Source of the DNA: Parelaphostrongylus tenuis
Lineage: Eukaryota; Nematoda; Chromadorea; Rhabditida; Metastrongylidae
DNA: 64,000 bases
Assembly (NCBI GenBank): GCA_019055375.1
Contig: JAHQIW010003777.1
Coordinates: forward strand, 248,001-312,000
Direction: 5' to 3'
The notes beneath the pieces are model-generated. The model did no database searches. It worked only from the letters and a program-made list of their open reading frames with translations, and was not told the origin of the DNA. Positions 42,602 to 52,880 of the stretch are shown in pieces. Positions within the stretch are counted from its first letter, which is position 1. Each line of letters begins with the position of its first letter. The position numbers and the translations under genes are program-made.

Positions 42602-43440
42602 CTTCTCTTAATTGGAGAAAGCCGGAGGGACTTGAATGAGTTTTGCATCAACTTTCGCATCCCAAAGGATGATGGCTTAGTGGGCCCTGTTTGTACGAAA
42701 CCTTAGTCACCATGAACGGCATTAACTTTCACGGCAATATTTCCTTCGAGATAATGAATTTTACACTAGATTGTTGGAGATTAACAGATTATTCAAAAAG
42801 TGTATGGGGTGGTTATTAGCATAATTCATTGAACCCATCCACTATGAATAGCCTTGGCTACTCAGGTCTAATTTCTGAAAATGTCACGTTGTTGGTGCCA
42901 GTTGATCACTCAATGTACGGTAATTGCTCATTGACTATCACCCTATGTGAAGTTCCTATAAGGTTGATAACAAACGATTACTTGCTGAATAAACAGTTGG
43001 TGTAAGCGCAAATTGGGAAAAAGAATCGCCCGTGATCGAGAAAGCCGGAGTCATTTTTAGCATACCTGCCAAAAAAAAAAGATTCTCTAGGAAAACAGTC
43101 TCATAGTGACGACGAAGATATAGAATCTTTCAAACGTTGCAAATATGATGAATGCTCGGAGAACATTTTGCCGTCAATTTCAAGCTCTTCTACGCTACAA
43201 GTGCGATTTTTGTGAGAACAGAAATTCTACAAAATGCCGTTACAAACTATAACAGCCCAAGTAAGAGACGTCGACGTTACAGCCCAAGGAAGAGATGTCG
43301 ACGTTTTGAAAACTCGGACAACATGGTCGTTCGCACATTCCTACCATAAAATATCCGATTTCATTGAGAAATCTATAAATTTACTTTTTCTTGAAGTTTC
43401 GTCAAGTTTTCTTTGACAAATGCTGTCTCATCAAAAATTG
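42602..43440. other. Unassigned stretch with a 27-bp tandem pair
   Basis: At about 43255-43310 the 27-bp unit 'acagcccaagtaagagacg' plus 'tcgacgtt' occurs twice in tandem. It lies in a plus-strand frame (43152-43349) where it codes for two Arg-rich nonapeptides, 'SPSKRRRRY' and 'SPRKRCRRF'. No splice or domain evidence makes this a gene. Confidence 0.35.
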
Positions 43441-43534
43441 TTGTCAAGCTAACTTCACATTTCTCGGTATGTAACCGAATTACAGTATTAAGTGTCATAA
43501 CTTTCGTTTCGAGTGTTTTCTTAAGACCACAGCT

Positions 43535-43850
43535 CAAAATTCAATATGCCTTGCAATCATTTCTGAGCCACGCATGTCAGTGGTCTTTTAAAGGAGAGCT
43601 GACCTATAGAGCCCGATACACGTATTTCGATCTTGCGATCTCGTCAGTCGGGCAGTTCTTCGTCGTTAACTCTTAGTGTGGGGACTGGAGCACCCACGAG
43701 ATTAGCAAAAGAGAGAAAGGGTAACTGCTCGACTGACGAGATCGCAAGATCGAAATACGTGTATCGGGCTCTATAAGTCAGCCCTTATTCAGCAGACCCC
43801 TGACATGTGTGGCTCAAAAATGATTGCAAGGAGTATTAAGTGTGTTGTTG
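43535..43850. repeat. Foldback element P6
   Basis: A near-perfect palindrome: 'agcccgatacacgtatttcg' and 'atcttgcgatctcgtcagtcg' in the left arm pair with 'cgactgacgagatcgcaagat' and 'cgaaatacgtgtatcgggct' in the right. Outside these, 'ttgcaatcatttctgagccac' pairs with 'gtggctcaaaaatgattgcaa'. The spacer is near 43650-43720. The high arm identity marks it as the youngest foldback in the window. Confidence 0.9.
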
Positions 43851-44019
43851 ATCAAATTTAAGGGTTAGAATTTCGATTGCCAAAACAGAAATTTCGAAAC
43901 GTCAACCAGTTCAAGCTCGGACAATGTCCATTTGGGCGTTTCGAAATTTCCATCACATGAAGGCAAAGAAAATAGTCACTGTTAGAAGACAACTGATGAT
44001 AGAACATTCTCTCACGCAC

Positions 44020-44103
44020 CTCACGGGTAATGAAGCGTGCAACGTTGCCTTTCGTTTTCGGATCGATGTATGTTGCCCGATTCCACTTACTGAGTGATTC
44101 GAA
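44020..44103 (-). CDS. Candidate 84-bp internal exon
   Basis: Exactly 28 codons lie between acceptor 'tccattttcag' and donor 'gaggtgcgtg' (minus strand): 'FESLSKWNRATYIDPKTKGN' then 'VARFITRE'. 'TKGNVARFI' recalls the GN-x-x-RF-I-NHSC block of SET domains, but NHSC does not follow, so this is weak. The strict splice consensus and codon-sized length are the main support. It may belong to the same minus-strand gene as the other exons of 39-47 kb. Confidence 0.35.
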
Positions 44104-44695
44104 CTGAAAATGGAGATGATGAAACGGAACGAAAAGAAGTCAATAGTACTAATAAAAACACGAAAAGCTGCGATAGACACTGAGTGATTACAGAAAAGGA
44201 AATTGGGGAGCGTTAAATCATGCAGTGTTAATCTTTGTAACTTTGGAAAAGTAACTCAGAGCCTTGAGCTTGACTTTAGATAAACTACAACCAGTTGAGA
44301 AAGCAGTATTCAGACATGAATAACGCCGTGCGCACAGCGTCCTAAAGATGCCATCGTCCTCAGAAGTCTGTCAGTTGTACAAGCTGTCCTTTGTTCTAAC
44401 ATTAACCCTACTGAGAAAAGGTTCTTGACTGCATTTATAGAAATGAAACCTTACCGGCGATCACTGATTAAGGAGTGTAACCGTCTTACATGAGAAGTGA
44501 AGCTCAGTGCAATCGGAATTTCACAATAATAAAGCTTTCCATCGACCGCTTATTCTTTTGAGAGAAGACGTTTTTCAAAACACCGCGTTACTCAGCCAAG
44601 TTTGTTTACAGCCTCAAAAGTCAAAATTAGTCGTAGAACGGTTGGCGTATTCGCATTCATGAAAACCGATAAATAATGCGCTCAGTGGCGACGTA
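44104..44695. other. Unassigned AT-rich stretch
   Basis: No gene or window repeat was recognised. It would be intronic if the neighbouring minus-strand exons are joined. Confidence 0.35.
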
Positions 44696-44739
44696 GTCAT
44701 CCTTTCAAAGTGATCAAGACGAAATGCACCTCATGAAGA

Positions 44740-44990
44740 ACTCCTGGTGCAAAAGTTCCTGCACCGTGATCATCTATACTATTATACATAATCGAACTAT
44801 CGGTGATGTAATCTCCTTCATAGACGTCGTCATGTTCGAAGGAGACCACCACCATCAGAAACGGTATTGGCCAAGAAGGGAATAAATGGAGTGCGTTGGA
44901 ATATGCATTATTAGTGAAGAACGTCATCCGAATAATATCCAAGCAAATAAGAGGAGATTGGTCGGAGAATGATCGCAAGTTCTTCTACTG
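44740..44990 (-). CDS. Candidate exon or coding remnant
   Basis: A strong acceptor 'ttcgtatttacag' precedes an open stretch that on the minus strand reads 'VSFEHDDVYEGDYITDSSIM' and 'YNSIDDHGAGTFAPGVLHE', ending at a donor-like 'gaggtgcat'. The text is acidic and varied, unlike repeat translation, but the frame does not connect cleanly to the acceptor. No family was recognised. Confidence 0.25.
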
Positions 44991-45099
44991 TAAATACGAA
45001 CAGTATGGGAAAACTTTGTTTCACTGGCTGTTTTATTGCCAATTCTCTGATTTATGTGTATCAAATCCATTATCAGAGAACCATAAGTTATCCATATGT

Positions 45100-46270
45100 T
45101 TATTGCATATTGTGTAAATTGAACCTGTGTATAGTGGCATTGCGAACCGAATTATGCTCTGAGTTTTCGTTTCAAGGTGATGGAAGTGCATAGCTGATTA
45201 AACTGTGTTTAAATGTGATCGACTTGATTCGCCACAAAACGAGAGGTACTTTTCGTTATCTGCCCTCCGATTCGCCCTTTCAGAAGAAGCTTATTTTTGC
45301 GGTTGTTTCAAATATTTTGATAATAATTCGGTAGATGGTGTAGTTCACTTTCAAGAAGGCCTTGCTGTCGCGCTGAAAGAGCAGACATAAATTTTGTTTC
45401 TCATTCAAAGATTTCTCGCTGACCAAAGCTTCTTCCTTCGGATTCTCAATAACATATCACTAGATCAAATCTCAAAAAATTCCAGTAATTTACTTGGTTC
45501 TAAATATGGACTCCGTAACACGCTGTAACAGCTAAAAAAATTTGGTTGCAAAACTAGAAAAAAGCGCCGAGTGCGAAACTTAATCTTTCTTTTGGTTTTT
45601 GTGAAGCACTAAGAAGCTTGTTAAAGAGACTAGAAACTTCGTTAAAAACATTGAGATTTGATCTACCGTTTGGTTGTCAAAACTGTAAGAGAGAGGCTAT
45701 GGTCAGCAAATTTTTGGATGATTACCAAAATGATATTTTTGCGCTTTCAGCGCAACAACATGGCCTTCTTGAAAGTGAACTGCCCCATTCACATTCTCTT
45801 GATTTAATCATTGATTGATAATTTGAACATTGAAATCGGTCAAGCAAAACCTTTTCTTCCAATGGATCGAATTGAGGAGAGAAAAGTTGAAGTGGATCTA
45901 TTTTACACGAAACTTAATGTTCTTATGGCTGTTAAGTGCATTACCAGGCCACTGTAAAAACCAAATTAATTATTGGAATTCTTACGATTTGATCTAGCGA
46001 TTGATTACTAAAACTCTGAAGGAAAGAGCTTTGGTCAGCGAGAAATTTTCGTTTCAATTTTGAGAAAAATTGAGAAAAAATTTTATTTTTGCTCTTCAGC
46101 GCAATATAAGGGCTTTTTGGAGATAGAATAAACCATTCGAATTCTTTTGATTTGTGTTATCAAACGATTATTAGAACAGTCAAAATGGCGAGGAAATACA
46201 CTCTTTACAAGGGGTCGAAACGGAGAGCAGATAGCAAAAAAGTACAGGCGTAATTCACCAAAATGCTAGG
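45100..46270. repeat. Degenerate ~0.2-kb modules in loose tandem
   Basis: 'acgctgtaacagctaaaaaaa' (45520), 'gctttcagcgcaacaac' (45745), 'gctcttcagcgcaatataagg' (46094) and matching 'gattactaaaactctgaaggaaagagctttggtcagcgag'-type blocks (cited as a position, about 45998-46040) repeat at about 165-230 bp. No gene. Confidence 0.45.
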
Positions 46271-46330
46271 CACATATCTCGACATATTAGGAGAAGTAAT
46301 AAGGTTGGTAACACTCTAATGATTCCCGTT

Positions 46331-46645
46331 TTAAAGAAAGAGACCGGTAATTCCTCGCAACCTATGCTCAGCAGTTGGCCCACATAAAACATCTTCTGCA
46401 GTCTCTATCAATTGGTCTCTTCCAAACTCACGGCTAAATAAACTGAGGTAGTGTATGGATTCTTTACACCGAAGCTGAGATTGTCTAATATCACGGACGT
46501 CCATTAAGACTCGCTGGTCAATATGATAAACATTATTCAACTTCGTCATCAACACCTTGGCCCCTTTCCTTCAATTCAATTCTTCCAATCATTTCCAGCT
46601 TCAGATAATTTTTTGGCCTCAGACGACCATTTTTAATGACAAGTT
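46331..46645 (-). pseudogene. Unidentified coding remnant in two frames
   Basis: On the minus strand, 'ESLRRIYEDELVIKNGRLRP' and 'KNYLKLEMIGRIELKERGQG' run in one frame. After about 46555 the text continues in another frame as 'HIDQRVLMDVRDIRQSQLRC' and 'KESIHYLSLFSREFGRDQLI', to a stop at 46331. Both parts look like genuine protein. A 42-bp intron (donor 'caaggtgttg', acceptor 'ttgaccag') nearly explains the switch, but the phases do not match, so a frameshift is more likely. I do not recognise the family; it may be a host exon or a decayed element. Confidence 0.35.
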
Positions 46646-46779
46646 CATCTTCATAAATCCTACGCAGTGATTCCAGTCAGTGGATTATGCATGTTCTCAC
46701 AGCGACACAGCAGTCTTTTTCTGCAACTTCTCAATCTTTCATTGAGCTGTGGAAAAAAGCTATTACTTATTTAAGTAAA

Positions 46780-46905
46780 CCCAATGATGTAGAGTAGTGT
46801 GCAAAAACGCTTGCGTCATCCGGGATTCGAACCCAGATCTCTCTCTTTCCGAGGGCATGCGCTAAACCATTGCACTACGTCGCTCGTTTCACTTTGCTCT
46901 TATTA
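46780..46905 (-). repeat. tRNA-like SINE family 1
   Basis: The core at 46813-46883 (71 nt, minus strand) has a canonical T-arm 'ctgggttcgaatcccgg' and A-box 'tagtgcaatgg'. The acceptor-like ends pair at six of seven positions. The tail 'atgatgtagagtagtgtgc' lies on the 3' side. The best B-box in the window. Confidence 0.8.
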
Positions 46906-48255
46906 ATTATTATTTACACGACCCGTCATCACAATTTTCATCATGCCGATCGCAGTACTTCTAGTATTCAATTCGTTTGTTCGTTTTTTTCTTGAATGAT
47001 GGTGAATACTGGTCGAGATCTCTCTTTGAAATCTCAAGGACAGCCTACTGTGGCGTTCTATAGGGTGTGTCTTGTGGACAGTCGAGGAGTGGGACTCGGC
47101 TCCACGCTCGCCTCGACAATCATAACAACCACTCGGTCACGGTTCCCTCTGTCGAAAAAATTATGAATCCAATATTGAAAACCAGCGCTGTTCATTACGT
47201 AACGTGAGTGAATGGTGCACATGCTATCAAAGTGATACTCCTGAAAATTAACGTCGTCCTACGCATAGCAACGAAAATATAAATGTTGAGACATATGTGT
47301 TTATGAAATGAGGAAAGAGTCACGTGATGAAGCATCTTACTTCTTTTCCTGCTATCTTCTCGTGATTGGGTAAGATGTGAAAAATAACCACAAGAGCTCT
47401 AAAACACAAGCAAATTTTGGAACCAGATGCGGTGCCGAGCCCGTGGATACCCTATCAAACTCATGCGATACGCATTGCACCATCGACGCTATCACTTTGT
47501 CATTCACTCAGCGATCTAAGAAATGCTCAGCCAACATATTAGACCGGTCAAATTGAATCCCAAACCTGTACTTTCTTTGCCTCTGCTCGATTTCTTATAG
47601 ATTGCTTTCTCGTCAGCAGATTGCAGACGGAAAGTATAATCTCGGAGCCCTCTCCTCTTTCTTCAATAATCTTCTCTGAAAGTGCTTTTCGGGCATTGCA
47701 AGTCATAGTTGGCTGACTGGCGGTGGTCTTTACGTGCTGAACAAGACAACATTACTATGTTCTGCAGTAAATTTCGTAACAATCAAAAAATTTACATACC
47801 GAGAGGCAGAATACTCAACGTTCTCACACCAAACCCACTTTATCGCTCCGCCGGTAAGTTCAAATCCTAAAAAAACGAGAACGAAGACTGTGCGGCCTAT
47901 AAATGTTGTTCGACGAACTCACTTGGAAGGGGTAGGGAGAAATTTGGCTCTCAAAGAGTTTTTGCACTCTCCCCTACAGGTGCATTTAACACCGCAACCA
48001 ACTGAGCAACGTATTGAAGTATGTTGCTTTGCGATTTAAATACACACGTCCGCCTCTCTAAAGCATGGAGTACTTGACCATAAATATCAGGCTTTCTCAT
48101 AAGTTGTGGCACTAGCGTAATAAATCACGAAATGTAGTAACATACATGTATTTGTGGTAGTCATTCTGACATCTCGGATCTTGACAATTTTGATGATATG
48201 ACTGGTTTTTGAACAGTCTTATAGAGTGCTGTTAGAGTAGAAAGAAATCATGTTT
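46906..48255. other. Unassigned stretch with possible tRNA-like fragments
   Basis: GC-richer DNA at 47040-47150 contains, on the minus strand, 'gtgaccgagtggttgttatg' and 'gccgagtcccactc', which could be a decayed tRNA-derived element. Near 47850, 'ccggtaagttcaaatcctaa' resembles a T-arm. The 101-codon frame 47734-48039 has no other support. No host gene was recognised. Confidence 0.3.
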
Positions 48256-48259
48256 AGCA

Positions 48260-48700
48260 CTCGAAGTACTTAGCTCGTCGCTGAGTCGCACCACGATAAA
48301 TTGCAGATGATACAACATTCTTACGTATAGAATATTGGATAAATATATCATTGAGTAATAAAAAGAATAGAAGTAACTCACCAAACTATTGAGAGAAAGA
48401 CGTGCAAAGTTTCATCTGTTGAGCTCGCCGAGCACAACCTCACTCCTGCTCCGGGGGTCGCGCGCAACGCCACGCAAATGAAGCGCTGAGTACTCAGACA
48501 ATATTTTAAGACAGAAAAGGGCATAATTCAACATATGGAAAACTTACTGACTATTCAGCCATGGAGGTTCGGCTTACCCAATTTAGTGATGAACTCGCCG
48601 AGCTCACCACATCACGCCAAGCTTCTCTGCTTCTGAAGACACGTAAATGGCGCGGGACTCAAGCGAAGCTTTGAAACCTGGAGCAGTTTCGCGCCATTTT
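48260..48700 (+). repeat. Block B fragment (relative of 11220-11660 and 61100-61500)
   Basis: 'gagtcgcaccacgataaattgc', 'aactattgagagaaagacgtgc', 'gttgagctcgccgagcacaac', 'tggaaaacttactgactattcag' and 'gaaacctggagcagttt' follow the order in block B. The flanks are not shared. Confidence 0.65.
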
Positions 48701-48954
48701 TTTCACAATATTAACTGATGCGCTCATAAATTTGATATCCCTTTTTGATGTTTTTACTGTGGTTTTTATGACCCAGTTCGTAGCATTATGGCCATAGTGA
48801 GCAACACTGTGCGATAAATTCTGTAAATCTCGGTAGGAGTGGCTAGTAATTCCAGCCATCAAGATGAAAGCCCTAACTTGATCTCTTTTTCCTGACATTC
48901 TCTTACAAAGAGCCAATAAATGCATTAGAGAACACCTTAGCTGAGGTTTCTCCA

Positions 48955-49135
48955 AGATTTTAAGTGGTAATGGACCCGTGATACACTATGCCATCACCAC
49001 ATACGCCTCCCTCCTTGCTACAATGCAGGGCTTGATGTGGGGCGGAAGTCACTGACGAGGAGGCCGAAACCTCCGAAACACCGGTGGATGGTCCTGGCGT
49101 AGCAACCCGTTTAGGCTTAAAACATTCATTTTTTC
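48955..49135. repeat. Foldback P2-type single arm
   Basis: 'tgccatcaccacatacgcctcc', 'ctccttgctacaatgcagggc' and 'ggccgaaacctccgaaacacc' correspond to the right arm of P2 at 13030-13160. The opposite arm is absent. Confidence 0.6.
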
Positions 49136-49139
49136 TAAT

Positions 49140-49538
49140 GATTTTAAAAAGGTCTGCCCGACCAGCATCCAAGGTAATTCATGAAGAAAAACGAAATCCT
49201 CTGGCATCAGTTGAGCCAACACGTGAAATGTTAAAAGATTTTGCGTGGGATGAATGATAGGATACTAAGCGAGTGCTGGAAGTTTGAATCGACACAGTAA
49301 GTTGCGATGACCGCAAAGCAAAAGTTCTTTTTTTTTTTGTCAAACTGTATACATAATAACACACCTATAACAAAAAAATTCACAATTATGTGTATACATT
49401 TCAATCAACGGGGTAATACATACAAAGTGCGGAAAAGTTCTAGCAATTTTTTCAGATATTTCAACAATAAGAAATACTGCATAAAAAGACAAGTTCATTC
49501 AAATGAAAAAATTGCGCTGTTTGGATGAACAATCATAC
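49140..49538. other. Unassigned AT-rich stretch
   Basis: Nothing recognisable. It abuts the 3' end of the minus-strand RTE copy. I could not define a target-site duplication here. Confidence 0.35.
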
Positions 49539-49543
49539 ACCTG

Positions 49544-50155
49544 TCACCTAGTATCACCTGTCGTCTCCTTGATCGTCGAGTGACTCGAGCGGGTACCAGC
49601 AACTCTTCCATTTTTCCCTATCGCGTGCAAGAGTAGCCCAGTGGGTCCTCCTCGCTCTGGGATTCGCTCAGCATCATATCTTTCTTCCATCGCTTTCGTG
49701 AAGAAATCGGACCAACGGATCGGTGGTCTTCCTGTAGTGCGCTTGATGTCCCGAGGAATCCAGTCGGTAACGGCTCTCGTCCATCGGTTGTCGTGAAGCG
49801 CATCACGTGTCCGGCCCACCTTATTTTTGATATCCTGGCGTGTAGAAGGCGTCTCTGATTTTCGATCGTTGACGTAGGTCGGAATTTCGAATCCTTTCTC
49901 TCATTTGCGAGATACGGGATACTCCTAGCATCGATCTTTCGACTGCGCGTTCGATAACGCTAAGTGATTTTCATCCTCCTTACGTAGCGACCACGTTTCT
50001 GCTGCAAACGTTAGGGCAGGGATAATTGCCGAGTCGAAAAGGTGGGCACGGAGTCGGATGTTCTTTGTCCTCTTCACTACATCTTCGATGCTCTTAAATG
50101 TTCCCCAAGCCGCTCGTTTCCTCCTGCTCAACTCTGGAGATAGGTCGTTCATCAT
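49544..50155 (-). pseudogene. RTE C-terminal region, truncated copy
   Basis: 'MNDLSPELSRRKRAAWGTFK', 'RLRAHLFDSAIIPALTFAAE', then after a frameshift 'DNRWTRAVTDWIPRDIKRTT' and 'GRPPIRWSDFFTKAMEERYD'. Here the Trp-rich block is in an open frame, unlike the longer copy, which has a stop just before it. Confidence 0.8.
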
Positions 50156-50263
50156 GTTGATTCACGACCTAGATAGACGTAACTGGGAGCATTCGAAACC
50201 CATCCGTTCCTCATGAACATCGTTTTCGTTAGATTTAGTTGAAGACCAATCTTTCCACAGGCG

Positions 50264-50906
50264 TTATCGAAATAGGTCAACATTCGTTCCGCTTGGACTG
50301 ATGTTTGGTGTTATGAGAACGATATCGTCAGCAAACCGAAGATGGTTTAATTGTCGACCGTCGATTTTCACTCCCATATCGTCCCATTCTAATGTTCGCA
50401 TGACGTTTTGTAGGGTGGCAGTGAATAGTTTTGGCGAAATTGTATCGCCTTGTCGAACCCCTCTTCTTACGTCAATGGTGATGTTGTTGTAGAATGGAGA
50501 TATTTTGGTCGGGAAATCTTTATAGAGCTTACGAAGGATCATTATGTACCGAGTAGGGACGGTTATCCAGAGCCTCCATAACCGCTTCTGTTTCCACTGA
50601 ATCTAAGGCTTTCTTCAGATCGATGAAAGTGAGACAGAGTGGTTGTTTGTACTCTCGCGATACTTCAATGAGTCTTGTAATCTTGTGGATGTGCTCTATG
50701 GTACTAAATCCTTTTTGGAACCCTGCTTGTTCGCATGGCTGTCCTTCGTTCAGTGTTCTGTCAGTCCTGTTTAGGATGACTCGAGTAAAGAGTTTATAGA
50801 CAACGGACAGCAAGCAGATTGGGCGATAATTGCCTATGTCGTGAAGGTCTTCCTTTTTGAACAACATGCGGTCTTGCTGGTTCTCCATTGAATAGGGACC
50901 TTGCAT
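50264..50906 (-). pseudogene. RTE reverse-transcriptase core, truncated copy
   Basis: The first frame (50529-50906) carries 'GNYRPICLLSVVYKLFTRVI' and motif A as 'FIDLKKALDSV' (Phe to Leu next to the catalytic block). A small deletion near 50555 shifts the frame. The second frame (50264-50542) carries 'RGVRQGDTISPKLF' and 'RFADDIVLITP', so motifs B and C are intact. The thumb follows until another shift. Confidence 0.85.
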
Positions 50907-51388
50907 TCTGACAGGTAGCGAGTGAAGAGCCGAGCTAGGGTGTTGATGAGAACTGACGGCAGGTTCTTCAGGTGTTCTGGTCTAATCCTGTCTGGACCGG
51001 GTGTTGTTCTGTTTCTTCATCGACGATATAGCATGTCGGATTTCGGAAGGAGGACCGGTGGACGACATATTCGTCCTCTTTCAATTTATATGACGGTAAG
51101 AGGACATGGCTAGCGAAGAGATCCGAATAGTATTGGTGGATGATTTTCTCCATAGCCCTTCTCGAAGCTGTAAGTGTCCCGTCAAGGTATCGGAGTGCAA
51201 TCATCTTGGTTCTTATAGTTGGCGAAGCCTCGCTGGGCTTTGCGGATGCTCTTCCCAGCTTCTGCAGCTTCTGCCATAACTGCTGTTCTTCTCTCTTTAA
51301 GGTCTTCTTTTATCGCTCTCTGCATCGTTTCGCAAGTTCGGACGTAAGGTTTTGGTTGCCTGTAGCTCGTGCGATTCCACGTTGACAT
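50900..51388 (-). pseudogene. RTE linker and N-terminal RT, truncated copy
   Basis: 'AIKEDLKERRTAVMAEAAEA', 'GKSIRKAQRGFANYK', then after a frameshift 'ALRYLDGTLTASRRAMEKII' and 'YYSDLFASHVLLPSYKLKED'. A further shift near 51060 puts the 'PGPDRIRPEH' block out of frame. Confidence 0.75.
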
Positions 51389-51539
51389 ATCAGCTCGAGT
51401 GTCTGCGGAGGTAAGCTTCTCTTCGTGACCTTAGCACTCTCAGCTTTCATAGCGCTAAGGTGAAGATGTTTAACGAGTCGATAGTATTCTTCGTCGATGT
51501 TCTTGACAACGGTATCTTCAATAATTCAATAATTTTGCA

Positions 51540-52625
51540 ACCCCCATTACCGTTTCAACCGGCAGCCGGTAAATTGCTCAAAGACCACCTTGCTTGCACA
51601 TGTGAACCAATTTGATTTCTCGTGCTGCGTTTCAGTGGAACGATCTTTTCAAGATAGAAGCGCAGCGTTCAAATCAAATAAGATTAGGCTGTCGAACGAT
51701 TACTAATAGTCGTAAGAAAGAGCTCTAACCGGAAAGAAATTTGCCAGTCTGCAGCAGGGCTTTTTGTAAATTCCGCAGCGTTATAAGAGCGTGTTCTAAA
51801 AAACTGGCGAATTGAGGCTGTAACCTGAAGTGTCAGCTTTCGCATTATCCTAACATTCCTATGAAAACTTCTTCTCCAGCAAAATAAGGTCGCTTTTCAT
51901 TTGTTCTCTTATAATCACAAAGAACCTGAATATCTTTTCATCCGTAAGAAGCACCTTCGACAAACCAGCACCGGCGATTAAATGAATACTTCGGCGAATC
52001 TTCAAAGCAGTTTCTCTTTCATCTCTCTGTTCAGCAAAGAAAGATGAGCAACGTTGCAGCAGCGCAATCTCAGCTTATCTTTGAAAAGGTTTTGGAAGCT
52101 CGATTCGCTGATCCCGAGCTTTCCGAACTATTTTGAGCAGCAAACCATCCAGATATCGTTGAACTTGGCCATCGGATCTTCTAAATGTTTTCCGGATTGA
52201 GCGATCTTTTTTAGGATGGTCTTCAATTTCTTTAGTTTCTATGAAACGATTCACGGCTCTGTGGACATTTCCTGGGCTGATGCCAGTTGACTTTAACTGA
52301 CTTTGTCGGCCGTTTATTTCCCTCTTGTGCAACTCATCTACTGCGAATCGCTTATTTTTACGATCCATACTTAGCGAACCGAAAATAGGCAAATGTCTCC
52401 AATAAATTTTTTTTTTTGAGCAAAACGCTGGTGATATGTGTGGGCAAACTATACAGCCCAATGCACGCGTTTCGGCCATGGTAGCCACGTCGGACCAGTC
52501 CTCTCGGGGAAAACTGTAAAGAAGGCTCAGGTGTACTACTTACACTAACCATTAAGTCAAAATATCACTGAATGGTTCATGTTGTACACTCGTTGTCCTT
52601 AGCTGGTATCGTCAGATAAGTCACA
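51540..52625 (+). repeat. Dispersed repeat R1, copy 2
   Basis: See 425-1440 for the match. This copy keeps the N-terminal end of the transposase and the foldback half element (52430-52625: 'cagcccaatgcacgcgtttc', 'caaaatatcactgaatggttc'). Confidence 0.75.
51900..52368 (-). pseudogene. Mariner-like transposase relic with intact N-terminal helix-turn-helix
   Basis: The start is ATG at 52368. The open frame to 52075 gives 'MDRKNKRFAVDELHKREING', 'STGISPGNVHRAVNRFIETK' and 'EIEDHPKKDRS', a typical mariner N-terminal DNA-binding part with the linker. A shift before 'RKTFRRSDGQVQRYLDG' and later shifts follow. 'LSKVLLTDEKIF'-like text near 51960 is the first catalytic-Asp block. The C-terminal half is absent. 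Sister of 690-1135, same lineage type as the block A copies. Confidence 0.75.
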
Positions 52626-52764
52626 CCTTTCCTCTCTTTTTTTTTCAAGACCACGGTCAGATTCAAAATTCCTGATAGACAAAGATATAAAATGGATCCT
52701 AGACTGCCAACCGAACAGAAGATTAAGTAAAATCACCAAAAAATTCTAAGAATTTGTTCTTGAT

Positions 52765-52880
52765 ACACCTGAAAGAATTGACTTGGTGAGCGAAAACAAG
52801 GCCTCAGCCAAGAGTCGAACCCAGCGTTTCAACAATCCGGGGACGCGTAATGCGGTGGAGATTCAGTGCTTTGCTGTGTG
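52765..52880 (-). repeat. Possible tRNA-like SINE family 1 copy
   Basis: On the minus strand, 'gctgggttcgactcttgg' resembles a T-arm/B-box, followed by 'ctgaggccttgttttcgctcacca', like the tail of the 53977 copy. The A-box side is not clear. Confidence 0.4.

Larger units (their letters stand above)
49539..51515 (-). mobile_element. RTE-like LINE, 5'-truncated copy
   Basis: The minus-strand element aligns with 16770-18785 of the 15.5-kb copy and is similar over its whole length. The 3' end is again a short repeat ('acaggtgat', 'aggtgacaggtg'). Homology stops at about 51515, equivalent to position 16770 of the longer copy, so the endonuclease is absent. This is the usual result of incomplete reverse transcription. 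It then abuts the left edge of repeat R1, copy 2. Confidence 0.9.

Noticed and set aside
44020..44103. Firm assignment as a SET-domain methyltransferase exon
   Set aside because: The essential NHSC part does not follow the GN-x-x-RF-like stretch.
46813..46883. Functional tRNA gene
   Set aside because: The T-arm and A-box are good, but the anticodon stem is poor, the acceptor stem has a mismatch, and the core is embedded in the repeated SINE tails; better read as a SINE.
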